From: Serilophus lunatus | Lineage: Eukaryota > Chordata > Aves > Passeriformes > Eurylaimidae | Assembly: GCA_013399895.1 (NCBI GenBank) | Contig: VXBA01001570.1 | Span: 248,001-312,000 of the forward strand | DNA length: 64,000 nt | Reading direction: 5' to 3' | In this document: positions 14,201-25,032 of the stretch, piece by piece | How positions within the stretch are numbered: the first letter of the stretch is position 1 | Layout of the letters: each line of letters begins with the position of its first letter | Made by a program: the position numbers and the translations under genes | The notes under the pieces: model-generated | Database searches by the model: none | What the model saw: only the letters and a program-made list of their open reading frames with translations | Told to the model about the DNA's origin: nothing

Positions 14201-17200
14201 ATAAGACAGATAGATGAGAGTGCTGGCTGTTGGGATAACAGCTGAGTGCCTATTGCCTTGTATTCCATGCACATACCATGAACTCAGCATGGAAACTCTG
14301 CAATCTGAACCCTTTAAAGCAGCATTCCCAAACTGCTCCATAGGGCACTGCTGGAATGCAAGGCCATAATAAGTGTTTTGCTGCTGGTCTGCAAGATGGG
14401 GCTGCAATTACATTCTTCTCAAAGAAAAATTTGACAGTAAAAATATAGTTCAGAACAGTGTTTCTGAAATAACCTGAATTAAAGTGTTTGTCAAAGGAAA
14501 TACACTCTGATTTCTGCTCTAAAATGGACAGAAGCAGCGTTGGCTCAGGAGGATATTGAAGAGCAAAAGGGGAAATTCTGTTTCTTGTGCATGTGGCATC
14601 GTTATACAGATTTTAGATGAACAAACCTGAGTGCCATGAGGATGTTTGTCAAAGCACAAGCACTTGGAACTGGTTTTATCCTGGGATCTGGGAGTCTTAA
14701 GTCTCCTGGCAGGCAGACACTGTGAGCAGCCATGGCAGAGTGAGCATTCAGAAACAAAACTGACTAAATCCTGCATCAGGAAAAGGGCCCAGCATGTGAT
14801 TTTCATTAATCCTCTGGGCTCCTCTCAGGTCAAGTACAGGGTACATGAATCAAAGTGCAGCAGATGAATGAATCCCTCCTCGCACATGGCTCTGGTGGGC
14901 TCACTGCTTGGGCAGCACTGGAGCATGAGATTGGTTTAAGTCAGCTCAGGTGCTCTGGGTTTGCAGGGGGAGCTCTGATGAGCCATGCCTAAATCTGTGA
15001 TTTCCTAAAAGGATACAAAACTCCAGGAGCCAAATCAAGCTCAGGGCAGGTTGGTGAAAAGCTGCCTTGGTGTGTTAATCTTCAGGAAATACCATGTTCT
15101 TGAAGAAGCACGTGGTGTTTATATTGTCTGGAATCCTCCTGTTTGCCATGAGACTTGTGCAGCTCAGCTTGGGCTGATGGATGCTTTCACTGAGGCTCTT
15201 GTCCATGTTATCCAGCAGTGGGAATAACAAGCCAGCTGCCTCCCAGAAATCAGTGGGAACTAATTGGGAAATGTTCTGGGGCTCCCTCTGGCACACACAG
15301 CTCAGTGTAGTTCCACACACATCAGTGGGTTTGGCAGAATAAACCCCAGCTTTGGAGTGTTGTTCAAGGTGAGCAGTTGAACAGGGATGGTCCTAAAGAA
15401 TCAGGATGCAGAGACTCTTGCAGCACCCAGCTATTGTCAGAGTATTTGAAAATCCAAAGTCTGCAGTGAGGCAGAATGGTTGCAGCCTTTTTTTGCACAG
15501 ATTGGATCCTCTTTGCATCTGTACAATCTCTTGGTTGACAGAGAAGTGTGCAGGGTGACAGGACTCAGCTGAAACTACTCCTGTCTGTATCCCCTTCCTC
15601 AGCTGTTCTTTCTCACAGGTGAATTACTGAGTCTCAAAAGGGTGGAGCAGGATTTTGATGAGTAGCATGGACCCACCTCTGGCTCTGTGTTGGAGCTGTG
15701 CTGGAGTTCCTTCACAGCCTGCTGGAGTTGTATTTCTTTGGACTGAAATCCCCAGAGCAGGAACTGACTTACTAACTGGAGTATCAGAATCTCTGCCTTT
15801 CTGACTGTGCCTTTCCTGAGATCATTGTCACACTTGCTACAAAGATCTGGGTGGATTTTAGAGCCTCAAGGATCCTCAGTACCTGTGAAACCACCTCTCT
15901 AGTGAGTTGGTGCTTTGCTTCTGTAGAACATCAACTGCCTAAATTTTCTCTGCCAGAAGCACTAAATCTAGAGACAATGCACAGCCAGTGATGTTGGACA
16001 ACCTGTTGACATCACAGTGATGTGATTTTGCATGGATTTGGTGGAAAAGCAGTACCCCAGCAAGGACAGCAGCACTGGGGGTGTCAGGCAGGAGCAGGAA
16101 GCCCACTCAGGCTCAGGTCTCTGACCCTCAGCCTCCCCACAGCCACAGTGGTGGTGTTTGCACAGTTCTGCTCCAGCAATTAGAAGGGCCAGTAGCTGGA
16201 AGAAAATTCTAGTTGGAACTATGATACTTTTATTTGGTGGTGATGTTATTTTTTTTTAATATTCAACATCATCACCAACACCAGCTCCTACCAGGAGCAT
16301 CAGTGTGAGCTCTGCTTCCAGGTGGAGTCATCCCCCAACTCTCCCTCCTGGCCAGTGTGTTATCCACAGGATTACACTGCTCCTTCAGGATTGATTGAAC
16401 TGGCGAGGGGCCACTTTTCCTTTCACCCCATCACTATTCAGCAAATATTGGCTTCTGCACAAGCATTTGGAGATGGGGGAGTGGTTTGTGCGCAGCAGGA
16501 AACGTCGGCTTTTCCCCTTTGCTTTGACTCCAGTGCTGAATTCCTGGGAAAAGCAAGGCCTGTGATGTTAACACTATCCCTGGTGGACAGCAATCATCCA
16601 TTCATAGAACAAGTTCATGATCTGGCAGGTTCCCACAAGGAGAAAGCCAGGGAGGAGGGAACACAGAGACTGACTCTGCTCCTGCCCAGGGCCGAGTCTG
16701 TTGCTGGGAGGACGTGGGAGGCAACAGGGAAGATCCTTCAGATATTTTATTCCTAGAGAACAAACATTTTCAAAGGCCTCAATGACTGTTCTCCTTAACT
16801 AAAGCCAATTTTAGGGGCGTGGAGGACTTTTCCTCCTGCAGTAACTCTGTTTCAGTGGTTGCTTTGGTTTGGATTAGAGCAGTGTACACAGAAAGCAAAC
16901 AGGAAGGGTGGACAGCTGAGCTGGCTCGAGGAACAGTTTAGAAAACATGGACTTACTGATATTCCTAGAAGTTTTGTCCTGCAGTTTGGCCCTCTGGACA
17001 GTGAGCAGTCACTCATCACAGAGGCACAGCCTGGTGTGAATGGACCTGTGACAGTGACCTGCCAGTGTCAGCAGAGACAGAGTGAATGGGAGGAGGAGAA
17101 ATACCTGCTCCTGCCTCTGGTGTGTCTTTCCCTACCCTAAATGATGGCAATTCCAGTGGTGTGTGACTGTGCTGGAGCAGATGTACCTCAGCTGCTGCTC

Positions 17201-18226
17201 CTTCAGGCTGAGGCCAAAGCCAGTGTGGGATCCTGTGCCAAAATCTTCATCCTTAAGGGGCTGAAAAGAAATTTGGCTGCTTACACTGGTGGGTTTCATG
17301 ACATGCACCAAGTGAGCTGCTCCTTCACCACCTTCTCTCCAGCTCTGTCACCTATTTAATAAAAGGATGTTCAGAACAAGGCACACAGAGCATAGGGATT
17401 TGGTTCTGCTTCCCTGAGATGCTAGGCTTGGACTCTAGTCAGAGGAGAGATGGATTTGCAGGGTACAGAGTGACTCCCTGTGACATCTGCCCTTTGCATG
17501 ACACACTTGGTTTTGATGACCCTTGTGGGTCCCTTCCAACTCACCACATTCTGTGATTTATCTTGCTGTGTGCAGCCCTCAGGGTGACTGTCCAGGCTTC
17601 AGCACTTCAGTTAGTTCCATGCTGGGAAAGCAGACTTTGAGGGTTTTATCCAAATTACATGTCCTTTTTTCCCATTTTCTTCCCCCTTTTTTTCCCTGTT
17701 TTCTTTCTCTTTCCCCCCTTTTTCCTCTCCCTCTTCCCCTTTTTCTCCTTTGTTCCCTTTTTTGTTTCTGCCCTATTTCCTCTCTTTTCCCCCCCCCCTT
17801 TTTCCCTCCTACCCAAGTCTCAAACTGAGAAGTTAAAAACTCCATTTTTACAGCAGCTTTTCTCCTGTGAATCCAAGCAAACATGTGCAGGTCCCGCTGC
17901 CACCTGCAGCCTCCTTCCCTCGTGTAAGACACCCATCCAACCTCCCTGATCCAAATCCCTTCCTTCTCCTGTCCTTCCCCTTCCCTGTGATGCAAGGTGG
18001 GATTGTCAAGTGCAGCTCCTGTGGCTAAACCTGGCCTCTGGTTCCCTCCACAGCCGAGGAGGGGCCCCCCCTCCACACAGACCTGTCCTACTACTCCTAC
18101 GAGTACGACCCCGACCCCTTCGCCGCGGAGCCCGACGTGTTTGAGGTGGTGGCAGAGCTGACAACGGGGAGCACCTTCAGGGAAGGGGATGGGATCCAGG
18201 GAGAGGCGACCACGGCGGAATGGTGA
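697..18226 (+). CDS. CPAMD8: CPAMD8, C-terminal 12 coding exons (5' part outside window)
   Basis: C3 and PZP-like alpha-2-macroglobulin domain-containing protein 8, a secreted or cell-surface macroglobulin relative linked in humans to eye anterior segment development. Coding exons read from the sequence: 697-783, 1623-1759, 2073-2228, 2620-2682, 3089-3327, 6443-6530, 10748-10822, 11456-11561, 11651-11761, 12405-12617, 13057-13131 and 18054-18226 (stop TGA 18224-18226). All have AG/GT borders and all phases join, giving about 507 codons without a stop. The order is thioester-domain end, receptor-binding domain, Kazal module, then an acidic Tyr-rich tail. The Kazal module after a macroglobulin C-terminus is what separates CPAMD8 from A2M, PZP, CD109, C3 and C5, and the neighbouring F2RL3 agrees. 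The thioester motif and bait region lie upstream of the window. Exon 697-783 is the least certain call because it is short. Confidence 0.93.
2620..11761 (+). CDS. CPAMD8: CPAMD8 receptor-binding domain exons with an acidic insert
   Basis: Six exons (2620-2682, 3089-3327, 6443-6530, 10748-10822, 11456-11561, 11651-11761) carry the segment after the thioester domain. Family landmarks are IDVTYNVPDP, SSNMAVLEVPLFSGF and IKVYDYYEPAFEATRFYN; the last matches the KVYDYYE end of the A2M receptor-binding domain. Exon 3089-3327 is long (239 nt). Between VNLKEPKSEQ and EYKVILETCTR it carries a hydrophilic stretch rich in Glu, His and Ser with a GDDDDP run, probably a disordered loop. The last exon ends in a Cys-rich piece (LCDGPTCNEVE) leading into the Kazal exon, and has an NVS glycosylation sequon. 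Confidence 0.9.
3328..6442 (+). other. CPAMD8 intron, nothing recognised
   Basis: Intron between exons 3089-3327 and 6443-6530. I see no CR1, RNA gene or coding homology. Short ORFs here lack recognisable motifs and flanking splice-phase logic. Confidence 0.6.
6531..10747 (+). other. CPAMD8 intron with one CR1 copy and a TAAT-containing AT-rich patch
   Basis: Holds a CR1 3' end at 8690-8898, a short AAT run near 9599-9610, and a patch around 9335-9425 with AT-rich homeodomain-like motifs (see findings). Nothing coding is seen. Confidence 0.55.
8690..8898 (+). mobile_element. CR1 LINE 3' fragment
   Basis: Contains GTGTCCAAGGCCAGGTTGGA and GGGAGGTGTCCCTGCCC, ending in a degenerate CTCTATGGTTCTTTGATT tail. 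This is the CR1 3' end in sense orientation, from a different subfamily than the copy at 75-278. Confidence 0.88.
12405..12617 (+). CDS. CPAMD8: CPAMD8 Kazal-type serine protease inhibitor exon
   Basis: A single 213-nt exon, phases 2 in and 1 out, encodes a six-cysteine Kazal module. Cysteines occur in CLCSRDC, EPVCGSDGHIYPNHC, ASC and SQC. The VCGSDG.IYPNHC core is the classic Kazal signature, and Y is at the usual position. The residues before the PVCG block (CGYDGE) would form the reactive-site loop, so target specificity cannot be read with confidence. An NNT sequon lies in the helix region. This exon is the best single diagnostic for CPAMD8 in the window. Confidence 0.95.
13057..18226 (+). 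CDS. CPAMD8: CPAMD8 linker exon and terminal Tyr/Asp-rich tail exon
   Basis: Exon 13057-13131 (75 nt) encodes a hydrophilic linker, SKSLPEERETLSHAAEQ and following residues. After a 4.9-kb intron, exon 18054-18226 encodes the acidic, tyrosine-rich tail (LSYYSYEYDPDPF) and ends TTAEW-stop. Both exons are phase 2 at the start, and the linker exon leaves one base (G) completing an Ala codon with the last exon. Clustered Tyr next to Asp/Glu resembles tyrosine sulfation sites of secreted proteins (inference). Confidence 0.85.
17508..17560 (+). mobile_element. CR1 3' tail remnant
   Basis: GGGTCCCTTCCAACTCACCA followed by an ATTCTGTGATTT tail, the terminal piece of a CR1 in sense orientation. Confidence 0.6.
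17655..17820 (+). repeat. Polypyrimidine tract, about 160 bp, in the last CPAMD8 intron
   Basis: Nearly uninterrupted C/T on the + strand (G/A on the other), about 235 bases upstream of the terminal CPAMD8 exon. Mirror-like pyrimidine runs of this length can form triplex (H-) DNA. The run produces long Lys/Arg/Glu shadow ORFs on the - strand that are not genes. Confidence 0.85.
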
Positions 18227-18990
18227 GCCCAGAGCAGGTCAGAAATCTGCTCCGAGAGTCAACCTGGGCCAAACTAATTCACGTGCTGGGTCAGGCGTGT
18301 TCAGTTCCTCAAAAAGGGAGGAATGCCCATTTTTTTTAAGAACTGCCTGGCTCCCTCCTTAGTAAGGAATCCTTGGGAGTGGGATCTTGTTGGGGCTTCG
18401 TGACTTGAGTGGTTCCATCCCCAGCAGAACAACCTTTGAAGCTTTTCCCTGCAAGGCCTCAGTGATGTCTCACCAAGATGCATAGAAGTGACTTGTCTTC
18501 ACTGTGTTGTCTCTTCAACAGAAATCCATGACTTGAACAAAGAGAAGAGGCTCAGAATCAACTCCTGTATGAGTTTGTTCCTACAGACGACCTGCTGCAG
18601 AACACAAACTGAATGATGACTACTTCCTGATGCCCTCAGAACTGTCAGCTTTGCTGCCCCAAGGGGCAGGTCTGGAGCTCTAAGGGGGACACTCAGAGTG
18701 ATTTTTCTGTCCATTCTCCTGCCTTTTGTGCATTCTTTTTGGAGCCCTTCCAGTGATGGGAGACCAACATGCTGTGCCCTCTAGGTGAGAAAAATAGGGG
18801 CTGGATTTCAAACCTATAGAGCGTTTCCAAGTGTTTTCTCTGCTATCAGGATATACTGCAATGCCATTTCCTAGCTACAATTAGAAGCTAAGTCCAGGCC
18901 TTGTGCTTAGCTGAACTGCTGTTTGAGGAAAGATGGCTGAGAAGTTTTTGCTCAAATTATAACAATAAAAATCAGTGTGTTTTGCTAATT
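18227..18990 (+). other. CPAMD8: CPAMD8 3' UTR with polyadenylation signal AATAAA at 18964-18969
   Basis: About 740 bases follow the stop codon before the first canonical AATAAA on the + strand (18964-18969). No further CPAMD8 exon is recognised beyond the TGA. The cleavage site is inferred to lie 15-25 bases after the signal. Confidence 0.55.
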
Positions 18991-21900
18991 ATGACTTAGC
19001 AAGAGGCTGATCATCTTCTCCAGCCCATGAGTCTACTGCACCCACAAGAGAGACACTTCCCTGTGACTCCATGATCAGGGAAGTTGTTGGGAGGTACATT
19101 TTTACAAGAGAAAACTGGAATCCACTGCCAGAGCTGAAAGGCTTCATGTCTGCCTTATGTCTGCAGGCCTCAGGTGGGAGTTTTCCAGCTCCAGCAGTGA
19201 CAAGGATTAGGTGGAAACCCTCTTTTTGTTGCACTACCTGCTGATAGGGGCTGCTTGCAGCCTTCTCAGCCCTTTCCTCCTTCAACCCTGGCATGAAAAT
19301 GAAGCTGACCAAGGCACAGTCCTTTTAAATGTTTGCCTGACTTCACCAATCCCTTTTATTCTGCTCCCACTGGGATCCAGTACAATGGTAGTTCTGGTCA
19401 TGGTGCTCCCTGCCCAGGCCCTGGGTCTGCTGTCACCAATCCTGGGTGTCACAGCCTGGGCTCCCTTAGACTGACCTGCCCCAAGCAACGTGGCAAAACT
19501 AAAAACAAATGCTTTGTGTTTCCAAAAGGGCAGGAGCCAAGATTTTTTAGTTTCCCTTCCTGCCTGGAGCAGCATTGTTCTCTTTGGAGGAGTAACATGC
19601 AATTGCCTCTTGCAAAATAACGTCAATATTTTATCTACCCACTTCTATTGTTACCAGGACCCAGAGCAGGGTGGAAACTCCTTTTGAGAGTGTTAATTGG
19701 TGAATGGAAAGAGAAAAAAGCCCAGCTCCATTCATTTTTAGGGCTTGTTTACACAGGAACCATGACAAGAATATATCCCAGTATAGACATTCCATTCCAG
19801 AATAAAGGCAAGTTTATTCCAGAAAAATGTCCACATGGGGACAAACCAGGAGGTATCCCAGAGGTTGGGCATATGCAGTTTCCAGTCCTTTTTGTCTGGG
19901 GCCAGGCATTTGCAGAATGTAGTTGACATGATGAAGGTCTGGGTCTTGAAGTTCCCAGAAATTTCAGAGCTGCTTTGTTGGCAAGTTTTCCAGCCTTCCT
20001 TCATGGCTGCTCCGAGTTCTCCTCCCAGGATCTTGACGTGGCTGCTGCCCTGAGTGCCCAGTGCTGAGGGTTTTGCCACGTGTCCTGGATGTGCAGGAGC
20101 AGATCTTGTCCTCCCCATGTCTGCACAGCACAGTGGAAGCACTGGCAGCTGCATTCATGCCTGGCAGGTAAATAAATACCTTTAAACTAAATTCCATCTC
20201 CTGTAAGTAACAGGCCTGGCAGACACTGACCATTGTGTACACACAGAGGAGTGAGTCAATATTTATCCCCTGGGTAAATAACAGACCAACTGTGAGCTGC
20301 AACAGGAGTTCTTTTTTTTTTTCTTTTCTAAATTTCAAAGCTGCACAATACAAACCCTGCTGTTTGCTGGTTCTGGCCTCAGCTGTTTGGTGCTGTGAGT
20401 GTTGGGATAACGAGACATTTAGTCACCCTGATAATGTTTGTGTGATTGGTTTCCTGCAGAATATGGGACCTGTAATCTGGATTCTTCAAACTCCTGCCCT
20501 CATGCCCTTTCTAGCTTTACTTTCCTGCTCTCATCCATTGTGTATCTTTGTATATGAATGCTTCTGAAGAAATTTGTGAAGTAATTTTCTATTACTTGGT
20601 CCTCTCATAGATCCTGGGGCACTCAGATATCCCCCCTTGGGATGAGGAGGTGGAGGTGGGGAGTTTCAGCCAAGTATTAACCCTGACTGTCTTCACTTTC
20701 CCCATGCTCTGGTACATGTAATGTCCTATTTCCAGATGCAGACATCTCCCTGCTGCTGCTGCCAGATAAATAATTCCTGCTGGTGGTGCCAGCCCATCAG
20801 TCATGGCCCTGTCTGAGGGGTCTGTGTGGGCCTGTGCACTCACCTGCTGGAGGCAGAGGAGTCTTGCTTCTGTTTTGCAATTCAGAGTAAAGCCAGAGAG
20901 ACCTGGGCCCTCAGAAGGCAGAGGCAGAGCAGTTCAATGTGTGGGAGGTGATGTGACAGCATTTCTGGACCTTGACTTCAGCTTCAGTGCTTCTTCCCAG
21001 CTTTGACACTTTCAGGGCAAGCATTAGTCGATCTGCTCTTGGCAGCCTCTGCCTCCCCCAACTCTTGCCACACCAAAACAGCTCCTTTCTGTACTTAAAG
21101 AAACCCCCAACAAGTCATTTTACTCAAGGAATTGCATGAAGGAACTTGCAATTACACCTCTGTGGTTGCCTTTCCCCACCTCCCCCACCCCATCACAGGA
21201 GTAAAGGAGCAGGTCTCTGCTTTCTTCTCCACCCCAGCTGGTGGTTCCTCTGTCCAGAGCTTTCCCCTGTCCCATATTTTCATGTTTCTTGTAATAATCA
21301 TTTATTCTTATCTAGGAAAAAATAACCCTAGATAATTTTTTCTCCATTCTTCAACATCCTACTTGGAATATGGAAACTTTAAGGCTGGACACAGCACAGC
21401 TGGATCAGACTCAGTGCTGCCCACGGGCTTTGGCCCAGCTCTGATCACTCTCACTCCTGTCCCTGAGAGCACAAGGACATTCAGCACTGAGAACTCAGGC
21501 TCCCACTTTGTGCCCATCAGATAGTCCTAGTTTGGAGAAAAGGATTGATTTTATTTCTTTTTTTTTCACCAAGGAAAAGACCAGCTGGGTGCTGGAAAGC
21601 CAAAGCCAGCAAGGCCAGCAGGTTGTTCCTGGCTCAGAGACATTCGCCTCCCTCTGTCAGAGACATGCTTCTCCTTTCCTTTTCCTGACTGTCCCTCACT
21701 GCAAAAGGAGAAAAGTGCCAGTGGGTTTGTAAGACAGAAAATGCTTCTTCCATTGAGTTGTGTTACTGAATAGCTGCAGCAGTGCTAGTTATCAGTGATT
21801 GATGCTTGCAATCCTTTCAAGGAAATTAATATTTATATATTTGTAACTGTACATTATGCAGAGTAATCATTACCATGGTATTTATTTTAAAGCAATAGTT

Positions 21901-22300
21901 CCTTTGTTCTTTCTTGTCCTAGTGTTTTGGTCTTGCCTCTCTCCCTCCTTCCTAATCAGCCTCAGTAGGAAACAAATGCCAGAAGAATGTTCAGCTTGCT
22001 TGGAGAACATCATTGACACACCAGCACTTGCTTTGCTGACTGATGACATTTAATGCACAACAACCTGGTTTTCATTATTGTGAATAGAGCAACTATTTAG
22101 AAAACCTGGGTGTGGGGTTTTTTATTCTGAGTCCCCACAGCCCTGGATGCCCCAGGGCAACACTCTGCACCCAGAGACCCGCTCTGGCTTTTTACCTGCC
22201 CTTTGCCCCCCCACGTACAGGTACATGCAAACAGCTCTCTGACCATTTTTGTTTTGTTCACACAAATCTTAGCAAGTCTGAGTCCAGAAAAGTGTTTGTT
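18991..22300. other. Intergenic region between convergent CPAMD8 and F2RL3 3' ends
   Basis: About 3.3 kb. I see no gene, clear CR1 or RNA gene. The longest ORF (19738-20154, - strand) has many Cys and Trp but no recognisable domain and no convincing splice context. Confidence 0.55.
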
Positions 22301-23254
22301 TTAGATTCTGATAAATATTTTATTAAAAACTGATTTTAAGACAATCTTGCCTGCCTCGTCTTATTCGTACTGTCAACTCTGTATGGGTAAAACTAAAGAA
22401 TTCAAGAGCTCTAAAGAGGTTTATTGCTCATTTTCTACCTTTCTGCTTTGTGGGGTGTGCCCCAGTTGTGTCTGAGAGATGAGCTGGCTGCACTTTGTCA
22501 AATTTGCAACTGGTTCCTGCAAATAAGCAACAAACCTGGGCTCCTCTTTCATCAGAAACAGCTTTTGGTTGTGGGTGTCATTACACAAAGGAAGTGTGGA
22601 ATGCTAGAGAGAAGGTTTGCTCAATTCCTACTTTAATATTTCCTTTCAAGAGACATAATTTTAAAAAAAAAAATATTAACACAACCTTTGCCTCAAGGAA
22701 ATGATGGATGCCAAGGGTCATCTGCAAACACAGGGAGGAGTGAGGGGATGGGATTTTTACACTTGTCACCAGCAATGAGCTGACACTACTGAGGGGCTGC
22801 TCATGAATCAAACCCAAATTTTCTTTGCTACAGAAGCCACCGTTTCAGTCCAGGAGAGTATCTTTTGAAACCCTCAGAAATTTGGGGTTGCAATGCCTGT
22901 TCCTTTTCAGCTTTAGGTGAGAGGAATATACATTTAAGGACAGGGAGCACGTCAGGAGCAGAGCTAGAAGGCAGAGGGCAAGGTTAGAAAAACCAGCCCC
23001 AGGTGTATCAGTAAGAACATCCCTGGTGGTACCTGACCAGATGAGAAGCTGCAGTGTCCCAGTAACAGCACTCGGAGTTTTGTGTGGACTCCACACCTCA
23101 CAAAGAATCCCACACCCAGGTCTATCCAGTCTTGTCTGTGCAGACAGGAGAGAGGATTTGGCTCCTGGGAAATCCTGCTCCCTGACGTGGATGAACCCTA
23201 CAGAATTCCAGTGTTGTCTCCATCTCATCCCCACTGCCTGTCATGGGTGGAGCC
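22300..23254 (-). other. F2RL3: F2RL3 3' UTR with candidate polyadenylation signals
   Basis: On the - strand AATAAA occurs at 22425-22420 and 22324-22319, giving a 3' UTR of about 0.85-0.95 kb. No coding homology is seen between the stop codon and these signals. Confidence 0.5.
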
Positions 23255-25032
23255 TTACACCAGCGAGTGCTTGGAACGAGGGAGCGTTTCCTTGGAGGTC
23301 TTTAGAGAGACGGTGTTTTGTTTGCTGTTCCTCAAGAACCTCTTCCTCACCTTATCCCTGAAGTCCTCCGACACGTAGTAGTAGACGAAGGGGTCGGCGC
23401 AGCTGTTGCAGGTGCTGATGGCCAAGCTCACCATGTAGCTGATGTAGAGCTTCCCGTGCAGCCTGGGGCAGGAGCTGGAGTAGTGAACCAGGAGCAGGAC
23501 GTTGCTGGGGGTGTAGAAGGCCACGAGGGTGAACACCACGAGGGCCGTGAGCTTCACGGAGTGCGAGTAGCGCTTCCCGCTGCGCAGGAGGACGCGCAGG
23601 ACGGAGCAGGAGCTGAACAGCAGCGCCAGCAGAGGCAGCAGGAAGGCGCAGGACACCAGGCACACGAAGTAGTAGAAATAAAACCCGTCGTCCTCGTGCC
23701 TGGGCAGGACGTCGTGGCAGACTGTGAGGCGGGTCCCGAGCAGGGGGTACGACTGCTGCTGCAGCGTGAGGGGCAGGGTGAGCGCGGCCGAGCAGAGCCA
23801 GATGGGGACACAGGTCCAGGCAGCGAAGGAAGGGGTGCGGAAAACGCGGGAGGAGAAGGGGTGAACCACGGCCAGGTAGCGGTCGGCGCTGATGCAGGTG
23901 AGCAGCAGCACGGAGCAGTACATGTTCCCGTAGAAAAGAGCCGTGCTGAGCCGGCACAGCCCTTCCCCAAAGGGCCAGTTGTTGCCCAGGAAATAGTAGG
24001 AAATCTTGAAGGGCAGCACCAGGATGAGCAGCAGGTCTGCTGCAGCCAGGTTCATGAGGAACACGGTGGAGGTGAGTCTCTCTGTCCTGGTGGCCAGGAC
24101 CCACAGGGCCAGCCCGTTGGAGGGCAGCCCCAGCAGGAACACGAGGCTGTAGAGGCCGGGGATGAGGCGCACGGTGACGGGGCTGCCCAGCTGGGAGCGG
24201 GTGGCCTCGTGGATCAGCAGGTACGTGACGTTGTTCACTGTGGCCTTGTCCCCAGGGATGGCTCGGGGACACGGGGTGATCTCTGGAGCCGTGGCCTGGT
24301 CGTTGGTGCTGTTCTGGGAGTAATCTGTGAGATGAGACAGTCCATTACTGCACACACAGTGCTCACCCCAAAAGCTGCTGGTTGCCTGTTCTTTTGGGGT
24401 CTCTGGGACTGGGAGTGTTCTGGGAATGCTCTACCATGTGTGATGGGCAGAAAAAACTGGCTGACAGACTGAGATGTGCAGGACTCGCCCCCAGCAGCCT
24501 CTCTGGGAAGGGACCTGGTTCCTCTGCCTCCTGGTTTCCCAAAGCTCACGAAGGGCTGTGATGCTGCACAGCCATCAGCAGGCCTGGGAGCCAGAGAGCA
24601 ATTCCTCTGCCTGGCCTTCACGAGAATCTGAAAGCCTGGAGCCACTCCAGGTTAAAGTCATGGCTTTGGGAGTCTAACTTTTAGCTAAAGATTTGGCTTT
24701 CTGTGCTCTGTGTTTTACTGCTCCTCTATTTTTCCTTTCTAGTTTCTTCCTCTCCAGGTCCTTTCTCTGCTGTGTCACCTCTGTTACCTTCTGTCACCAC
24801 CTGCATCAACTAGAGCTGCACAAAGCTCAATCAGAGTGTGGTCCCACACGAACCCATTAAAAAATTACTTTTCAAGGATTTTACAAAGGTACCAAATATC
24901 CAGCACTTTAAGCAACTTTTCACCCAAAGTCACCCACTCACCATCGTAGTCCTGAGAGGCCAGGCAGAGTCCCCAGAAGGCACAGCACAGCAGGAGCCTG
25001 TGTGACATCCACCCATTCCCGAGGGTCCCCAT
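23255..25032 (-). CDS. F2RL3: F2RL3, proteinase-activated receptor 4 (complete, two exons)
   Basis: Class A GPCR activated by thrombin cleavage of its N-terminus; it acts at the plasma membrane of platelets/thrombocytes. Exon 1 is 25032 down to 24942 (91 nt) and exon 2 is 24324 down to 23255 (1070 nt), total 386 residues against about 385 in mammals. The junction G|AT makes Asp31. Exon 1 gives MGTLGNGWMSHRLLLCC..., a signal peptide. Candidate cleavage site is PCPR51|AIPGDK. Seven membrane segments follow, with DRY at 178-180, the PAR-family CHDVLP motif in extracellular loop 2, and DPFVYYY (341-347) replacing NPxxY. Sequons lie at NST (35-37) and NVT (62-64). The two-exon layout and the CPAMD8 and SIN3B neighbours fit F2RL3 rather than F2R, F2RL1 or F2RL2. 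Met9 is an alternative start; Met1 is chosen because it gives an N-terminal region before the hydrophobic core. Confidence 0.95.
24942..25032 (-). CDS. F2RL3: F2RL3 exon 1, signal peptide
   Basis: ATG at 25032-25030, hydrophobic core RLLLCCAFWGLCLA, then SQDYD and donor GTGAGT at 24941-24936. Exon length 91 nt leaves phase 1, matching exon 2. Without it the downstream ORF would start at a Met lying in intron sequence with no signal peptide. Confidence 0.88.

Larger units (their letters stand above)
13132..18053 (+). other. CPAMD8 last intron, 4.9 kb
   Basis: Contains an imperfect 14-bp inverted repeat (16234-16247 with 16265-16278), a CR1 tail at about 17508-17560 and the polypyrimidine tract at 17655-17820. 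ORFs such as 16322-16756 show no homology I can recognise and are treated as chance. Confidence 0.6.

Noticed and set aside
17579..18076. 165-codon Lys/Arg/Glu-rich ORF on the - strand
   Set aside because: Translation of the polypurine tract opposite CPAMD8; no homology.
19738..20154. 138-codon Cys/Trp-containing ORF on the - strand
   Set aside because: No recognisable family, no polyadenylation or splice context; chance ORF in the CPAMD8-F2RL3 intergenic DNA.
23352..24272. 306-codon ORF on the - strand in a second frame
   Set aside because: Overlaps the F2RL3 receptor frame and gives a Pro/Arg/His-rich shadow peptide without motifs.
23318..24472. 384-codon ORF on the + strand
   Set aside because: It is the antisense of F2RL3 exon 2. 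GC-rich codon bias on the real strand keeps stops out; the peptide is low-complexity Gly/Gln/Glu/Ala.
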